Shown piece by piece: positions 10,925-21,853 of a DNA stretch of 64,000 bases (the first letter of the stretch is position 1; each line of letters starts with the position of its first letter). This stretch comes from Allolobophora icterica. Taxonomy: Eukaryota; Annelida; Clitellata; Crassiclitellata; Lumbricidae. A model generated the notes under the pieces. It was not told where the DNA came from and did not search any database. It saw only the letters and a list, made by a program, of their open reading frames with translations. The translations under genes and the position numbers were made by a program. The DNA lies in NCBI GenBank assembly GCA_963556255.1, contig OY744606.1:7235106-7299105 (forward strand), written 5' to 3'.

Positions 10925-11211
10925 AGGCGTCCACAGGAATTTTCGTAGGTGTGCAACATTTTTGTTTGCGGGGACGGGGGTGGGGTAAAATGACGTTTTT
11001 ACGTAGAATAGCTCTTCATGAACACAGAACACGTGACAAGTTTAAAAATAAATAATGGTCATGGACTTTACCTAAATAATTGGTTTTTATTGCGTTGAAA
11101 ATCGTGTTGGGACTGTTGTAATATTCATAATAATCAAAAGATTTTAATTTTTTAAAGATATGCGTAAAATCCAGGGAGGCAAATGCCCCCTTGCCCACCT
11201 CCGGACGCCCA
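10925..11211. mobile_element. hAT-like element with short inverted ends
   Basis: ATAGGCGTCC at the left and GGACGCCCAT at the right are inverted. The inner GAGGCAAATGCCCCC resembles the ends of 7883-8220 and 39296-39653. No clear target duplication is seen. Confidence 0.5.
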
Positions 11212-11284
11212 TTTCCTTATACGTGGACATATGCGCACATAACTGCTCCCACACGCACACGCGTAGGCTACACGTTTAAAGACA

Positions 11285-11286
<2 letters not shown>

Positions 11287-11346
<60 letters not shown>

Positions 11347-11358
11347 TTATTATTCTTT
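11287..11358. repeat. (ATT)n microsatellite
   Basis: About 20 ATT units with one interruption. Confidence 0.95.
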
Positions 11359-11893
11359 ATTGAAAAACCAAAAGCGAACCGCACATTGGTGAACAAGTAT
11401 AGAAAAAATATTGAAGTAATAAGAAGATAATAATATTTGAAAAAAGGAGTGTAAATTTAACAAAAATTAAATATTACTAGGCTAATAACACTACATCAAA
11501 AGCATCATAATAGTAGAGAAATGTAAAACTATATTATCTAAAATGTTTGGCAGTTTTACTAATTAAACAACATCAAAAAGCATCCTAATAATAAAGCTTT
11601 TTCTAACCAGACTCTCAGAATGGGGGTCAAGTGACGGACGCCATTTAACGTACCTTCTTTTGCTTGTGGTAATTAGAATTATCCAATTTTTAACAACGTG
11701 TGGCTCCCAGAACCGTTGACACGCTAAATCTTATCCTACCTTAGAACCATCAGCGATCGCACATAACTGCCGTTAATGTCAAAATTTTCTTGCTTCAGAC
11801 AGCAGCTAAGCAACCTACCTTTCCTCCAGACACGTGAAACTGACTCCTGTTGCTGACGATCTTCGCTAGATCGAAATCCATAATCTTGACATG
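11359..11893. other. Non-coding, nothing recognised
   Basis: AT-rich. An R1-like scrap (CCCAGAACCGTTGAC) occurs near 11707. Confidence 0.3.
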
Positions 11894-11901
11894 GTGAGGG
11901 G

Positions 11902-12254
11902 CAGGGCTGTAGTGGTAAAATTTGAGGTGAGTATACGCTACCGGTGACCAGCGGCGTAACAAAAAATTTGAAGACCTTTTTTTAGGAAAAATTTCAGACT
12001 TTTCACCAATTCTCAGAAAATTTTCAGACTTTTTACGATTTTGTCTCTGAAAAAGTTGATGACCTTTTTTTTTTAGTCATTCGCCCTAAAAACCTTTAAA
12101 AACCTCTATTTTTTTAAAAATTTTCGTTCCCAGAGGTAAGTATACGCTGTATACCCGCGTATACCCTCGTCTACAGCCATGAGTATACGCTCTCAAATTT
12201 CTCTAGAGGTAAGTATACGCTGTATACCCGCGTATACGCTCGACTACAGCCCTG
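11902..12254. mobile_element. hAT MITE with GTATAC-rich ends
   Basis: 353 bp. The termini are CAGGGCTGTAGT and ACTACAGCCCTG with a perfect 8 bp target duplication GTGAGGGG. The right end holds two copies of AGGTAAGTATACGCTGTATAC, which look like subterminal transposase-binding repeats. Confidence 0.93.
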
Positions 12255-12780
12255 GTGAGGGGTCTGAACTGCACAAAAGAAACGAGAAAAGGAGCACAAT
12301 CATTGGTTCTCAGCATTGTTCATTGTGTTAGTGTTCTCAATCATTGTTGTCGATTGATTTTAGCGTTATTTTAGAGACCTTGAAAACGTAATCAGCCGAT
12401 GCAATATACAAACGGGACAAGGAAGCCCTATAGGCAGAGGACGCGATAGGCTATTTCAGATAATTATCCGGTGCGTTATCTTTACATGGTAATTGGTGAG
12501 GATTCTGAACTGCACAAAAGAAACAAGAAAAGGAGCAGGATAATTGGTTCGTAGCATTGTTCGAGGGTGTAAGTATTCTCAGTCGTTATTTCCGATTGGT
12601 TTTAAGCGCAATTAAGACACCTTGAAAACGTTATTAGCCGATGCGATATAGGTATGGGACGAGGCAGGCGATTTGATTTTAGGCGCTGTATTGAAACACC
12701 TTTTAAACGTGTTCAAGCTATGCTATATAGGCAAAGGACACGCTAAGCCATTTCATATTATATTACCCGATACTTTGGCC
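12255..12780. repeat. Tandem repeat, about 239 bp period
   Basis: TCTGAACTGCACAAAAGAAAC recurs at 12263 and 12502, and CACCTTGAAAACGT-type segments recur with it. A third, shorter unit begins near 12670. The hAT at 11902 is inserted at the left edge of the array. Confidence 0.8.
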
Positions 12781-12859
12781 ATCACAAATGAATAATAAAC
12801 CTTTGAGGCTACAAAATCAGTAGTAATATTAATCTATATATTATGAAACGTAAACATTT

Positions 12860-12908
12860 ACGTTTATTGTAATTGTAATCGAACATTTATAAAGCGCCAC
12901 TCAACGAT
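12860..12908 (-). mobile_element. LINE family A 3' tail scrap
   Basis: On the plus strand this reads CATTTATAAAGCGCCACT, the antisense of the LINE A tail. Confidence 0.55.
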
Positions 12909-12923
12909 TCACTTTCTTACATG

Positions 12924-13167
12924 CAGTGTTTTTTTCTGGGAAAAAAGGTTCCGGAACGGAACAATTATAGGCGGGCAAAAATCCCGAGAAAAACGAGATT
13001 GGGAGTTAGGAGAGGTCTCAATAAACACTGAAAACAGTTCAAAACACTGAAATTAAATTAAAATAACTAAATTATTGTTTTTATTATTAAAACAAATAAA
13101 TTATATTTAGTAGCTGAAAAAAGGTGCCGGAACACCGTTCCGGTGCGTTCCGGCTGAACAAGCACTG
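12924..13167. mobile_element. hAT MITE
   Basis: 244 bp from CAGTGTTTTTTTC to GAACAAGCACTG. Inverted GGTTCCGGAACGGAAC and CCGGAACACCGTTCCGG blocks stand inside the ends. The target duplication is CTTACATG / CTTACAGG (7 of 8). Confidence 0.85.
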
Positions 13168-13369
13168 CTTACAGGTATTCTCATTCTTCTTTAATTAGAA
13201 GCCTAAACAGCTCTAATAAAAGCCTGTCCTATCCAGTGTTTAACGACATCTTAAGGTCAACCTTATCTTACCTTACCGTATACCTTACGGATGACTCTCA
13301 ACCCGCAGTAGACCTACATGTGGGTTATGACTATAGCCTAATTATAGGATTAGCAGACAGAAGATTATC

Positions 13370-13593
13370 GGGGCGTGGTGGCTCAGTGGTAAGTTCGGCG
13401 CCTTGTGACCGGAGGGTTGCAGGTTCGAATCCCACTCTAGCCGCTGCGTACGGACCTTGGGCAAGTCCTTCACTCGCAATTGCTCGTGGCGCTTCGGCGT
13501 GAAAATTCCGGCACAGTATCAAATGTTGTAGTCGGGAGCGCCTCTGAGTAGTAGTTGACTTCGAGAGGCGCTATAGAAATATCCGGAATAAAA
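13370..13593 (+). mobile_element. tRNA-derived SINE, family A
   Basis: Nearly identical to 10494-10769 through the tRNA-like head, central domain and LINE-like tail. The A-rich tail is short. Confidence 0.9.
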
Positions 13594-14924
13594 AAAAGAA
13601 GAAGTGTTTACCGACATGCATAGCCTATACTGGGCACTCTAATAATAATTGTGCTTGTATCGAGACAACCCACCGTATTGTAGCTCCTCTATCTGCCCGT
13701 CCATCCGTCCGTCTGCATGGCTGTCCTTCTGTCTGGCTGTGCAAGTCTCCAGACATCGGATCTTTGTTCTTCACGCGGGATCTCCGAACGACATTTCTCT
13801 CTTGAAGCAGCGCTCGTGAATAACCTGGTGCCCTGCGCTCGACTTCTAAACAGCGCATTTGAAAGTTTGAATAGGCAAATCACGAAATCCTATACCTATG
13901 ACGTCAAGAGTGGCGCACTTTCTGACCAATGATTATTGAGACCAAATTAAGAGTATGACGTTATATTCCAAAACGCTAATTTAAGATAAGTGACGGACGG
14001 ATTGACGAATGAATAAATGAATGGCCGAAGGACAAACGGGTGGATGAATGGATAGATTGATGAATGGACGGATGAATTATCGAATGAATGAATTGATTCT
14101 TTTCCACTTATTTCCGTTTCAATTGCGTCATAGAATGAGATACATTTTGTTAAACTTCTAAACTTTGTCGATAGAATGAAATTCCGTCTCTTTTCGTCAA
14201 CACTATAGTCGCCTCCAGCTTCTTGACAGAGTAGAAGCGAAAACAATATCTCAACAGGGAATAACTGAAGAAAAGGGCGTGGCTATATATGTTCGCATGG
14301 ATCTCACTGCATATATTTACTTAGCGCCTTTTCAAGAACTGACACCGGATGCCAGTTGTGCCCAAATGCGATGCAGATCCCAGTATAATGATAGAAAAGA
14401 AAGTAATTCCGGGAGGCAGCCATAAGTATGAATCGCAATTACAATCGTAAGCTCCAGATTTCTAAAGTGCCGCACTATAAGCGGCGGGCACAAGCTTATT
14501 CACGAGCGCTGCGTCGATCGTGTCAAAATGGTTGTCCAGAGATGGTCAAGGGAAGAAGTCTTACTGAAGTCTCAATAACTTCATTTTCCGTATACAGTCT
14601 CTGCATGCGTTTCTTATAGCGCTTTTGCAGAAGTCATCGAAGCATGCACACACATAGATCTTGGACCTACACTTGGTTTCTCTATACGACCTCTCCGATA
14701 CCACGCTGTGCTCATGAATGCGCTTGTAGTGCCCTGCATCATGCATGCGACTGGCTTTGAAGGAGTGCGAAAATATATGTTAAAACAGCACATAAAACCC
14801 ACACTGGAGAAATGTCAAATAGTCCTATTTATCATGCTTGAAAGAAAGCCATAATTCTCTACTCTAAAGAGAGCATGGAAAGAGACTGCATAATGTAATC
14901 TTCATGGATATTTCTGGCAAACGC
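13594..14924. other. Non-coding with LINE tail scraps
   Basis: A family C tail (GTGAATAACCTGGTGCCC) lies near 13812 on the plus strand, and an antisense copy near 14484. A GATGAATG simple repeat occupies 13990-14100. The short frames here look like chance. Confidence 0.45.
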
Positions 14925-16025
14925 GTTTCCAGTCGCCTAGATTACTGTAACTCGATTCTCACTTGTATCAATAGGTCAAACATGCTGAAGCTGCAGAGTT
15001 CAGAACTCTTTGGCTAGAGCCATATAACTAATAGGCCTACATCCATATTTGAACATATAACCCCTCTGCTTAAATCTTTGCGTTGGCTTGCTGTGCAGCA
15101 AATAATTAGTTTAAAATTAGGGTTCATAGTTTATAAAACTTTGAACTCTGACCTGACACAATACCTAAAATCAGTTCTTACTCTCCAGACTTACAGGCTG
15201 TCATTATTCAACGAGGTCATCTGATTATCTTTGTCTGATCATACCTAAATCAAAAACTGTTCTTGGTGAACAAGCTTCTCGGTTGCTGGACCTAGTTTTT
15301 GGAACTCTCCCTGTGTCCGTGCGCTCTGCTCAGCATAGTGCGACCGTACATTACCTCCCGGGAAAACGTACGCGTACCGTACGTACGTTATCGATAAAAA
15401 TAACGTACGCGTACCTTACGCGTACTTTAAAAATGCCACAAATTAATTTTATCTGATCATGCACAAAGAATCTCAATATAAGTTATAGTCTTACAAGGTA
15501 CGCGTACTGTAGGCTACGCGTACGTAAAAAAATGATCAGTTTAGCTCTACAGTATTGGTCTCCCCGTACGCAGGCCTAGTTATTTACGAACGGTACCGAA
15601 ATTTAGTTTTGCCAATAAGATGACCACTGGCACTGACCATCCTAAAAAGTGTGCCGCAAAATCTTAATATTCTTCACACTAGGGGGGCCTATACATTAGA
15701 CAGAATATTAACCATTTGGAATTTAAAAGTTTGAAAGTAGAGATCATTGAACTGATGTCATGGCTAAAATTGTTTACGACCTTTAATCACCAACTATTAT
15801 CGACTTTTCTTGTGCATAATGTGATGTATTTTATTTTCGTCATGAACTGATGTGAACGTACGGTAACGTACGGCATAATAACGTACGCGTACCGTACGTA
15901 CGTTATAGAAAAAAATAGCGTACGTACCGTACGTACGGTTGCACCTTGCTGCTCAGTCACTTGTGTCACTTCGTTCTCAACTTGAGACTTGCCTCTTGCA
16001 AATTGTTTATCCACCATAGGCTGCT
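14925..16025 (+). mobile_element. LINE family A relic (RT C-terminal region), interrupted
   Basis: Fragments in shifting frames read SSRLDYCNSIL, HITPLLKSLRWLAVQQIISLK and LPVSVRSAQ. These follow the order of the region after the reverse transcriptase core in L2/CR1 elements and in the intact copy at 46230-48117. Stops and frameshifts show decay. A hAT (15334-15948) splits it. Confidence 0.8.
15334..15948. mobile_element. hAT element with CGTACG-palindrome ends
   Basis: The ends read CATAGTGCGACCGTAC, and the right-end complement is CAAGGTGCAACCGTAC. There is a perfect 8 bp target duplication CTGCTCAG (15326-15333 and 15949-15956). Both ends are packed with CGTACG/CGCGTAC palindromic motifs, the left in 15370-15535 and the right in 15857-15940. 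The middle has no coding. Confidence 0.9.
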
Positions 16026-16221
16026 TCTCTGTCTTACGGACTGATCTTCTGGATATTTACCTGATTACGGCTTGTTTTGGTGTGCCATCGGTTGATGCCT
16101 TGTGCATTAGACACCAGCGCAATAGAAGTTACTAATTACAATTACTTGATATAGCGCTGTCATAATAGTGTAAAAACACCAATCGATGGTCACTGATCAG
16201 TTAAAGTCACCGTCCATTGGA

Positions 16222-16390
16222 GAAGCCAGATCGAAATCCCATAAACCAGGTTGAAATCGTATGAGCCAGGTTGAAATCCTACGAGCCAGGTTGAAATCCC
16301 ATGAGCCAGCTCGAAATCCCAAAAGCCAGGTTGAAAGTTGAAACCCCATAAAGCAGGTTGAAATCCCACAAGGCAGATCAAAGTCCCAGA
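16222..16390. repeat. 20 bp minisatellite
   Basis: About eight units of GCCAGGTTGAAATCCCATGA with point variants. Short open frames over it are artefacts of the repeat. Confidence 0.9.
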
Positions 16391-16799
16391 TAGCGAATTC
16401 CAAACCTTTGACCAGTCACCAAGAACCCAACAATGTCTTAACAGGAGAATTCCCTTGCAAAGCACGTAAATTCAAAAGCATAGGTCGTAAAGCATTCAAC
16501 TGTTAACTCCGGATGGGAATGTGTTCGTGGGGTCTACGTCTATGCGAGAGCCCACCAGTGGTGACTTGTTCCAGTTATCTCAGCATTGTTTGCAAACAGG
16601 AGGTCTTTTTTATCCTAACGGCCTTTAAGATCACTTTTGCTAGAGAATCCAAAGCTTTTGTTGGGCAATTGAAAGGTGATACATAAAGAAGCTAGGTAAG
16701 CTCACACATACATATGTACATGTATACCTGCATACATATATAATATACATACACATACACACATACATGCATGCAGGCAATTATGATTGGAAATCAACA

Positions 16800-17005
16800 A
16801 TTTTATCAGGTTTATATAGCGCCTCTTCAAGGAATCTACTCAGAGGCGCTCCCGACAGAGGCCCGATCGAAGAGAAATGTCTTGAGAAGACGACCATAAA
16901 AAGAACCAGAGAAATCCATAGGAAGGGAGCGAATCTCAAGAGGGAGATCGTTCCAAATGGCAGGTCCAAACACCGAGAATGCTCTGCCTTAGAAGGACCA
17001 TACAC
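16800..17005 (-). mobile_element. LINE family A 3' end, 5'-truncated
   Basis: On the minus strand it encodes FSVFGPAIWNDLPLEIRS and LLKTFLFDRASVGSASE, matching the C-terminus of the intact LINE, and ends in the GGCGCTATATAAA tail. Confidence 0.85.
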
Positions 17006-17074
17006 TTTAAATAAGTATAACAAACAATGTGAATATATCAACGTCAATATATTGAGGATATAAGTTTTACACAT

Positions 17075-17440
17075 GCCAGCTGCTTGTCATTTAACATAAT
17101 ATTTGCACACAACACATGCAAAACTAGCAGATATTTCACATTAGAAAGAATTCGCGGTAACAATTGTCTTGCAACACTTATCCACCAATGGACCCACACC
17201 CCATCGACCCACCTATGGACCCCCACCCAATTCAAACATAATATAACTAAGGAATATAACTAAACTGTACATTCAAACGAAACTAACCCAAGGACATGGA
17301 AACACATAACCATTCATTATTTATACATGCTAGCTGCTTGTCATTTAACATGAAATTTGCACACAACAAATGTAAAAGTAGCAGATATTTCACATAAGAA
17401 AGAATTCGTGGTAACAATAGTCTTTCAATATTACTAAACT
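17075..17440. repeat. Direct repeat pair, about 105 bp
   Basis: 17078-17180 and 17328-17432 share GCTGCTTGTCATTTAACAT and AGCAGATATTTCACAT with about 90 percent identity. The 250 bp offset indicates tandem duplication. Confidence 0.8.
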
Positions 17441-17559
17441 GTACATTCAAACGAAACTAACCCGAGAACATGGAAAAGCATATAGCCATTCATGGACCCC
17501 CACCCCATCTATCCATCTCTCCTAAGAACATGGCAAAGCATACATGGCAAAGCATACAG

Positions 17560-18010
17560 CTAAAATATCACAACGACATGCCTACAAATAAAGCCACTGG
17601 GTAATGAACCCCAAAAATAAAATAAGTAAGTAAATATCACAAAGACGTGATATGCCCACACATAAAGCCACTGTGTAATGAACCCAAAAAATAAAGTAAG
17701 TAAGTATCACAAAGACATGTGATATGCCCACACATAAAGCCACTGGGTAATGAACCCAAAAAAATAAAGTAAGTATATATCACAAAGACGTGATATGCCC
17801 ATAAATAGAGCCACTGGGTAATGAACCCAATAAAATAAAGTAAGTAAGTATCACACAGACACGTGATATGCCGACACATAAAGCCACTGGGTACTGAACC
17901 CAAAAAATAAATTAAGTAAGTAAGTATCACAAAGACATGTGATATGCCCACACATAAAGCCACTGGGAGATGAACCCAAAAAATACTGGGTGATGAACCC
18001 AAAAAAAGTA
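17560..18010. repeat. Tandem repeat, about 70 bp period
   Basis: Units of CACATAAAGCCACTGGGTAATG followed by AACCCAAAAAATAAAGTAAG and GACATGTGATATGCCC are repeated about six times. The open frame on the minus strand is a consequence of the array. Confidence 0.9.
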
Positions 18011-18094
18011 TGTAAGTAAGTAAGCATAGGTCCACGAGGAAAACTAGCAGTGGTTTAGTGGTACCAAAATAATACAGGTGAAAAATCACAAAAC

Positions 18095-18385
18095 ACAAAA
18101 AAAGCCACTAGGAGATGAACCACCAAAAAATACTATATAAAAAATAATAGCTAAAAATACAGCTCGTAAAGCCACTGGGAGATGAACCACCAAAAAACTA
18201 TATAAAAAATAATAGCTAAAAATACAGCTCGTAAAGCCACTGGGAGATGAACCACCAAAAAATACTATATAAAAAATAATAGCCAAAAATACAGCTCGTA
18301 AAGCCACTGGGTGATGCCCCCAAAAACTACTATACAAAAATAATTTAAAAAAAACTACTATATAAAAAATAATAAACTACTATAT
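18095..18385. repeat. Tandem repeat, about 68 bp period, related to the previous array
   Basis: Units contain CACTGGGAGATGAACCACC, ACTATATAAAAAATAATAG and ACAGCTCGTAAAGC. The shared AAAGCCACTGGG core shows that both arrays derive from one repeat. Confidence 0.88.
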
Positions 18386-18407
18386 AAAAAATAAAATACC
18401 CGCCCCG

Positions 18408-19187
18408 CCCATCCATCCATCCGTCCATCCATCCACCCACTAGCCATTCATTCATTCACCCACTCATTCAAGCGACCATCCATACATCCACACACCAACC
18501 CAACCACCAAGTCATTACTTCACTCATCCGTCCAGCCATGCACACGCCCATCCATTCATCCACTCCAAGTGATTCATTCGTACGCCCATTCATCGATTCA
18601 TTCCTACATCCATCCATGCACGATAATTCATTCACTCATTCATCATTCATTCATTCACCCACTTACGTCCCGGCAGATTTCTCTGCCTGTGTATCCATAC
18701 ATCATACATCAATGCATCCATCGATATATGCATTCATCCATTATCCGTCTCTACCCACACTCATCGACTCATCCATTCGTCCATCCAAGTAGAGGCTCAA
18801 GACGGAAACCCTGACTGAATGTCCGAGCTCTGCTCAAAGGTTGAGAGTAAACTGGCGCTGTATTCATCCGACCACCTCCATCCTCTACCATCCATCCACC
18901 CATTCATACATCCACCCACCAAGCAAGCAAACGGTCACCCACTAGGCCATTCAGCAATTCATCCATTCCTCTCATCCATCCCTACATCCATCCATCCATC
19001 AAGTCATAATTCATGTACTCAACCATTCATCCATCCATCCTTACACCAATTCACCCATCAAGTCTTCATTCACTCATCGTTCCAACCACCCTGTTTGAAG
19101 ATCGATGTTCTACCAAGATATCGAAATCCGGTCTGAAGATCCAAGCCCCAGAAATGCCTAAAGAGAAAAGCTTTGGCCTGTGCTGTT
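18408..19187 (+). repeat. Left arm of a large inverted repeat
   Basis: About 780 bp that pairs in reverse orientation with 21085-21853. Matching landmarks are CCAAGTCATTACTTCACTC, AGCTCTGCTCAA and GATTTCTC-type spots, and the inner GAAAAGCTTTGGCCTGTGCTGTT. The arm is dominated by CATCCATC/CATTCATT simple sequence. Open frames rich in His, Ser and Pro are artefacts. Confidence 0.88.
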
Positions 19188-19215
19188 ATTTTACCAATAA
19201 AACTTATCTTATATG

Positions 19216-19490
19216 ATTATTTATAAAGCGCCGCTCACAGTATAGAATATTCAGAGGCGCTCCCAGCGTGACAGCCCCGAGGAAAAAGGTAGGTCTTCAG
19301 GCAGTGCAAAGAAGAGGGCGAGATCCCAAACAATATCTTGCTACGGAGTGAGAGGGGTAGGTCATTCCATAAGGAAGGACCAAGGATGGCAAAAGTCCGA
19401 TGCTGAGCCAACAAAGTCCTAGTCCGAGGGAGAAGGAGATCAAGGCGGTCAGCAAACCGAGGAGGGCGGGAAGAGAGAGCAGAGAGATTA
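19216..19490 (-). mobile_element. LINE family A 3' end, 5'-truncated
   Basis: The minus strand encodes FAILGPSLWNDLPLSLRS and CLKTYLFPRG, then a GGGAGCGCCTCTGAATATTC and GGCGCTTTATAAAT tail. Same family as 46230-48117. Confidence 0.85.
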
Positions 19491-19599
19491 TAATTATACC
19501 TTAAATTATATTTAATTTATACCTTAAGTTATATTTAATTATACCTTAAATTATATTTAATTATATTTAATTACACCTTATATGCATGCCTCTCAATAT

Positions 19600-19690
19600 G
19601 CCTTCACTCAGAGCTGCTTTTGACATTGTCGACCACCAGCTACTACTTTCTATAGCTTCTTTCCTCTGCTATCGGTCTCAGCAAGTATTG
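19600..19690 (+). pseudogene. LINE reverse transcriptase fragment (motif A)
   Basis: Encodes RAAFDIVDHQLLL, the Asp-containing motif A of non-LTR reverse transcriptases (compare SAAFDMVDHTILL in the copy at 46230). It breaks off after about 30 residues. Confidence 0.75.
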
Positions 19691-19794
19691 CTATTGCTCG
19701 ATCGGATCGTTCTATCTATACAATACAACTATATTTTGATATTGCTCTCCTTACAAAGTTCAGAAGTGCACATGACGATGGCGATGGGTCAACG

Positions 19795-19866
19795 GCTTGA
19801 AGGAGATTCGAACCTGCGACCCTCCGGTTACAAAGCGCCGAATATACCACTAAACCACTGCTAGTT
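19795..19866 (-). mobile_element. SINE family A head, minus strand
   Basis: The plus strand shows GATTCGAACCTGCGACCCTCCGG then CCACTAAACCACTG, the inverse of the family A B box and A box. The body is missing. Confidence 0.8.
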
Positions 19867-20164
19867 TCCCTCGTGGACCTATACTTACTTTACAAAATCT
19901 CTCCCGATTCCCCTCTCACTGTCATGGGCTCTCAAGCATTCCGTCTTGCTGGCGTCAAGGAATTGAAGACTATCAATGTTTATCCGTTGCTCAAACTCTT
20001 TCCAGAAGCGCCTCAACTCAGTATTTCTCATTGGCCTTCAAACATCTGGATATCTAGCTGCTCTTTACCTGGCGGCTGACTAACCGCGCCCTAGATTCGC
20101 ATTTCTCTGTGACTTTGCGCAAGTTAAAACTTTTGGTAAAAATAATAATAATAAGTAATAATAA
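19867..20164. other. Loop of the inverted repeat, non-coding
   Basis: Nothing recognised apart from a short (ATA)n near 20143-20168. Confidence 0.3.
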
Positions 20165-20260
20165 TAATGTTCGAAAGCCTGGCATAAAACGTGGAAATCT
20201 ATGGATACTGTCGATCAGAACAGAAATGTCAAAAATGCTTAGTTTATGTCAGGGTATTTT
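20165..20260 (+). repeat. Diverged outlying unit of the 69 bp repeat
   Basis: AAACGTGGAAATCTATGGA and GTCAAAAATGCTTAGTTTA are recognisable variants of the array at 20690-20990. Confidence 0.7.
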
Positions 20261-20407
20261 TTATATGCTAACTGTTTCCCCACCAGCCCTCTCAAATCTC
20301 CATACCAGTCCTTGCCCTTTTCCTCACCAGTGAATTTGGTCCATTTTAGTCCCACCAGTCGTCACCAATGATGAAATGATTAAATAAATTATTTTACTTT
20401 GTTATGA

Positions 20408-20640
20408 CCTTGAGGCTTGAAGGTCAAATCCTCATTAATAATGAGTTTTATATATTTTGATAATTTGACTGCCTGAAAGTTCAAATATTTGACTCATTAG
20501 CCTAATAACGAGTTTTATATAATTATTTTGATAATTTGACTGCCTGAAAGTTCAAATATTCATTAATAATGAGTTTTATATATTTTGATAATTTTACTGC
20601 CTGAAATTTCAAATATTTGACTTAACATTACGCGCGAAAA
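20408..20640. repeat. Tandem repeat, about 75-90 bp period
   Basis: TTTTGATAATTTGACTGCC and TGAAAGTTCAAATATT recur three times, alternating with AATAATGAGTTTTATAT. Confidence 0.85.
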
Positions 20641-20689
20641 ATGTCCTTTTTCAAACTATCCCCACCAGTGAACATTTCTTTTAAAATTC

Positions 20690-20990
20690 TCTTTTACCTT
20701 TCAGCAAAGCGTGGAAATCTGTGGACAAAGGTGATCTGAAGAAAAATGCCAAAATGTTTAGTTTACCTTTCAACAAAGCGTGGAAATCTGTGGACAAAGG
20801 TGATCTGAAGAAAAATGCCAAAATGTTTAGTTTACCTTTCAACAAAGCGTGGAAATCTGTGGACAAAGGTGATCTGAAGAAAAATGCCAAAATGTTTAGT
20901 TTACCTTTCAACAAAGCGTGGAAATCTGTGGACAAAGGTGATCTGAAGAAAAATGCCAAAATGTTTAGTTTACCTTTCAACAAAGCCGGA
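20690..20990 (+). repeat. 69 bp minisatellite, 4.3 units
   Basis: The units are nearly identical. With a length divisible by three they are open on both strands: the plus strand gives a 23-residue unit containing GDLKKNAKMFSLPFNKAWKS, and the minus strand has another open frame. No gene structure or homology supports translation. Confidence 0.92.
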
Positions 20991-21084
20991 AAATCTATAG
21001 ATAAGGGCTATAAGGAGAGAAAAGCCAAAAATATGGTAGAGAAATGTTAAACCGGTCAACCTTTTATGCCAAGCACTCGAACCT

Positions 21085-21853
21085 AACAGCACACGCCTAA
21101 GATTTTCTCTTTGGAGGCATTGGAGATCTAGGCCTTGGATATCAGGCTGGATTTCGATATCTTGGTAGAACTTCGATCTTCAAACAGGGTGGATGGAACG
21201 ATGAATGAATGAAGACTCGATGGGTGAACTGGTGTAAGGGTGGGTGGGTGAATGGCTGAATACACGAATCATGACGAGATGGGTGAACGGATGAAGGGGT
21301 GAATGGGGGAACGGATGAATTGCTGAACGGTCTAGCGGATGCCGTTGCCGCTTGGTGGTAGGATGGATGAATGGAGGATGGATGGGAGGATGGGTGGCGG
21401 TCGGATGGATACAGCGTCAGCTCACTCTCAACCCTTGAGCAGAGCTAGGGCATTCAGACAGAGTTTCCATCTCGAGCCTCTACTTGGATGTACGAATGAA
21501 TGAGTCGATGAGTGCGGGGAGAGGCGGGTAATGGATGTATGCATATACTGATGGACGCATTGATGGATGATGGATGGCTACACAGACAGAGAAATCTGTC
21601 AGGTACGTAAGTAGGTGAATGAATGAATGATGAATGAGTGAATGAACGATCGATGCGTGGATGGATGTAGGAATGAATCGATGAATGGGCCTACGAATGA
21701 ATCACTTGGAGTGGGTGAATGGATGGGCGTGTTCATGGCTGGACGGAAGAATGAAGGAATGACTTGGTGGTTGGGTTGGTGTGTGGATGGTCGCTTGAAT
21801 GAGTGGGTGAATGGCTAGTGGGTGGATGGATGGATGGACAGATAGATGGATGG
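21085..21853 (-). repeat. Right arm of a large inverted repeat
   Basis: Inverse of 18408-19187, with several small gaps. The loop between the arms is about 1.9 kb and contains LINE and SINE fragments and the 69 bp minisatellite. Confidence 0.88.

Noticed and set aside
17637..18098. A 153-residue hydrophobic protein on the minus strand
   Set aside because: It is a translation of the 70 bp tandem repeat.
17560..18385. CRISPR-like regular array
   Set aside because: The units are continuous tandem copies without unique spacers, and the DNA is animal nuclear.
18538..19136. His/Ser/Pro-rich open frames
   Set aside because: They follow the CATC/CATT simple sequence of the inverted-repeat arm.
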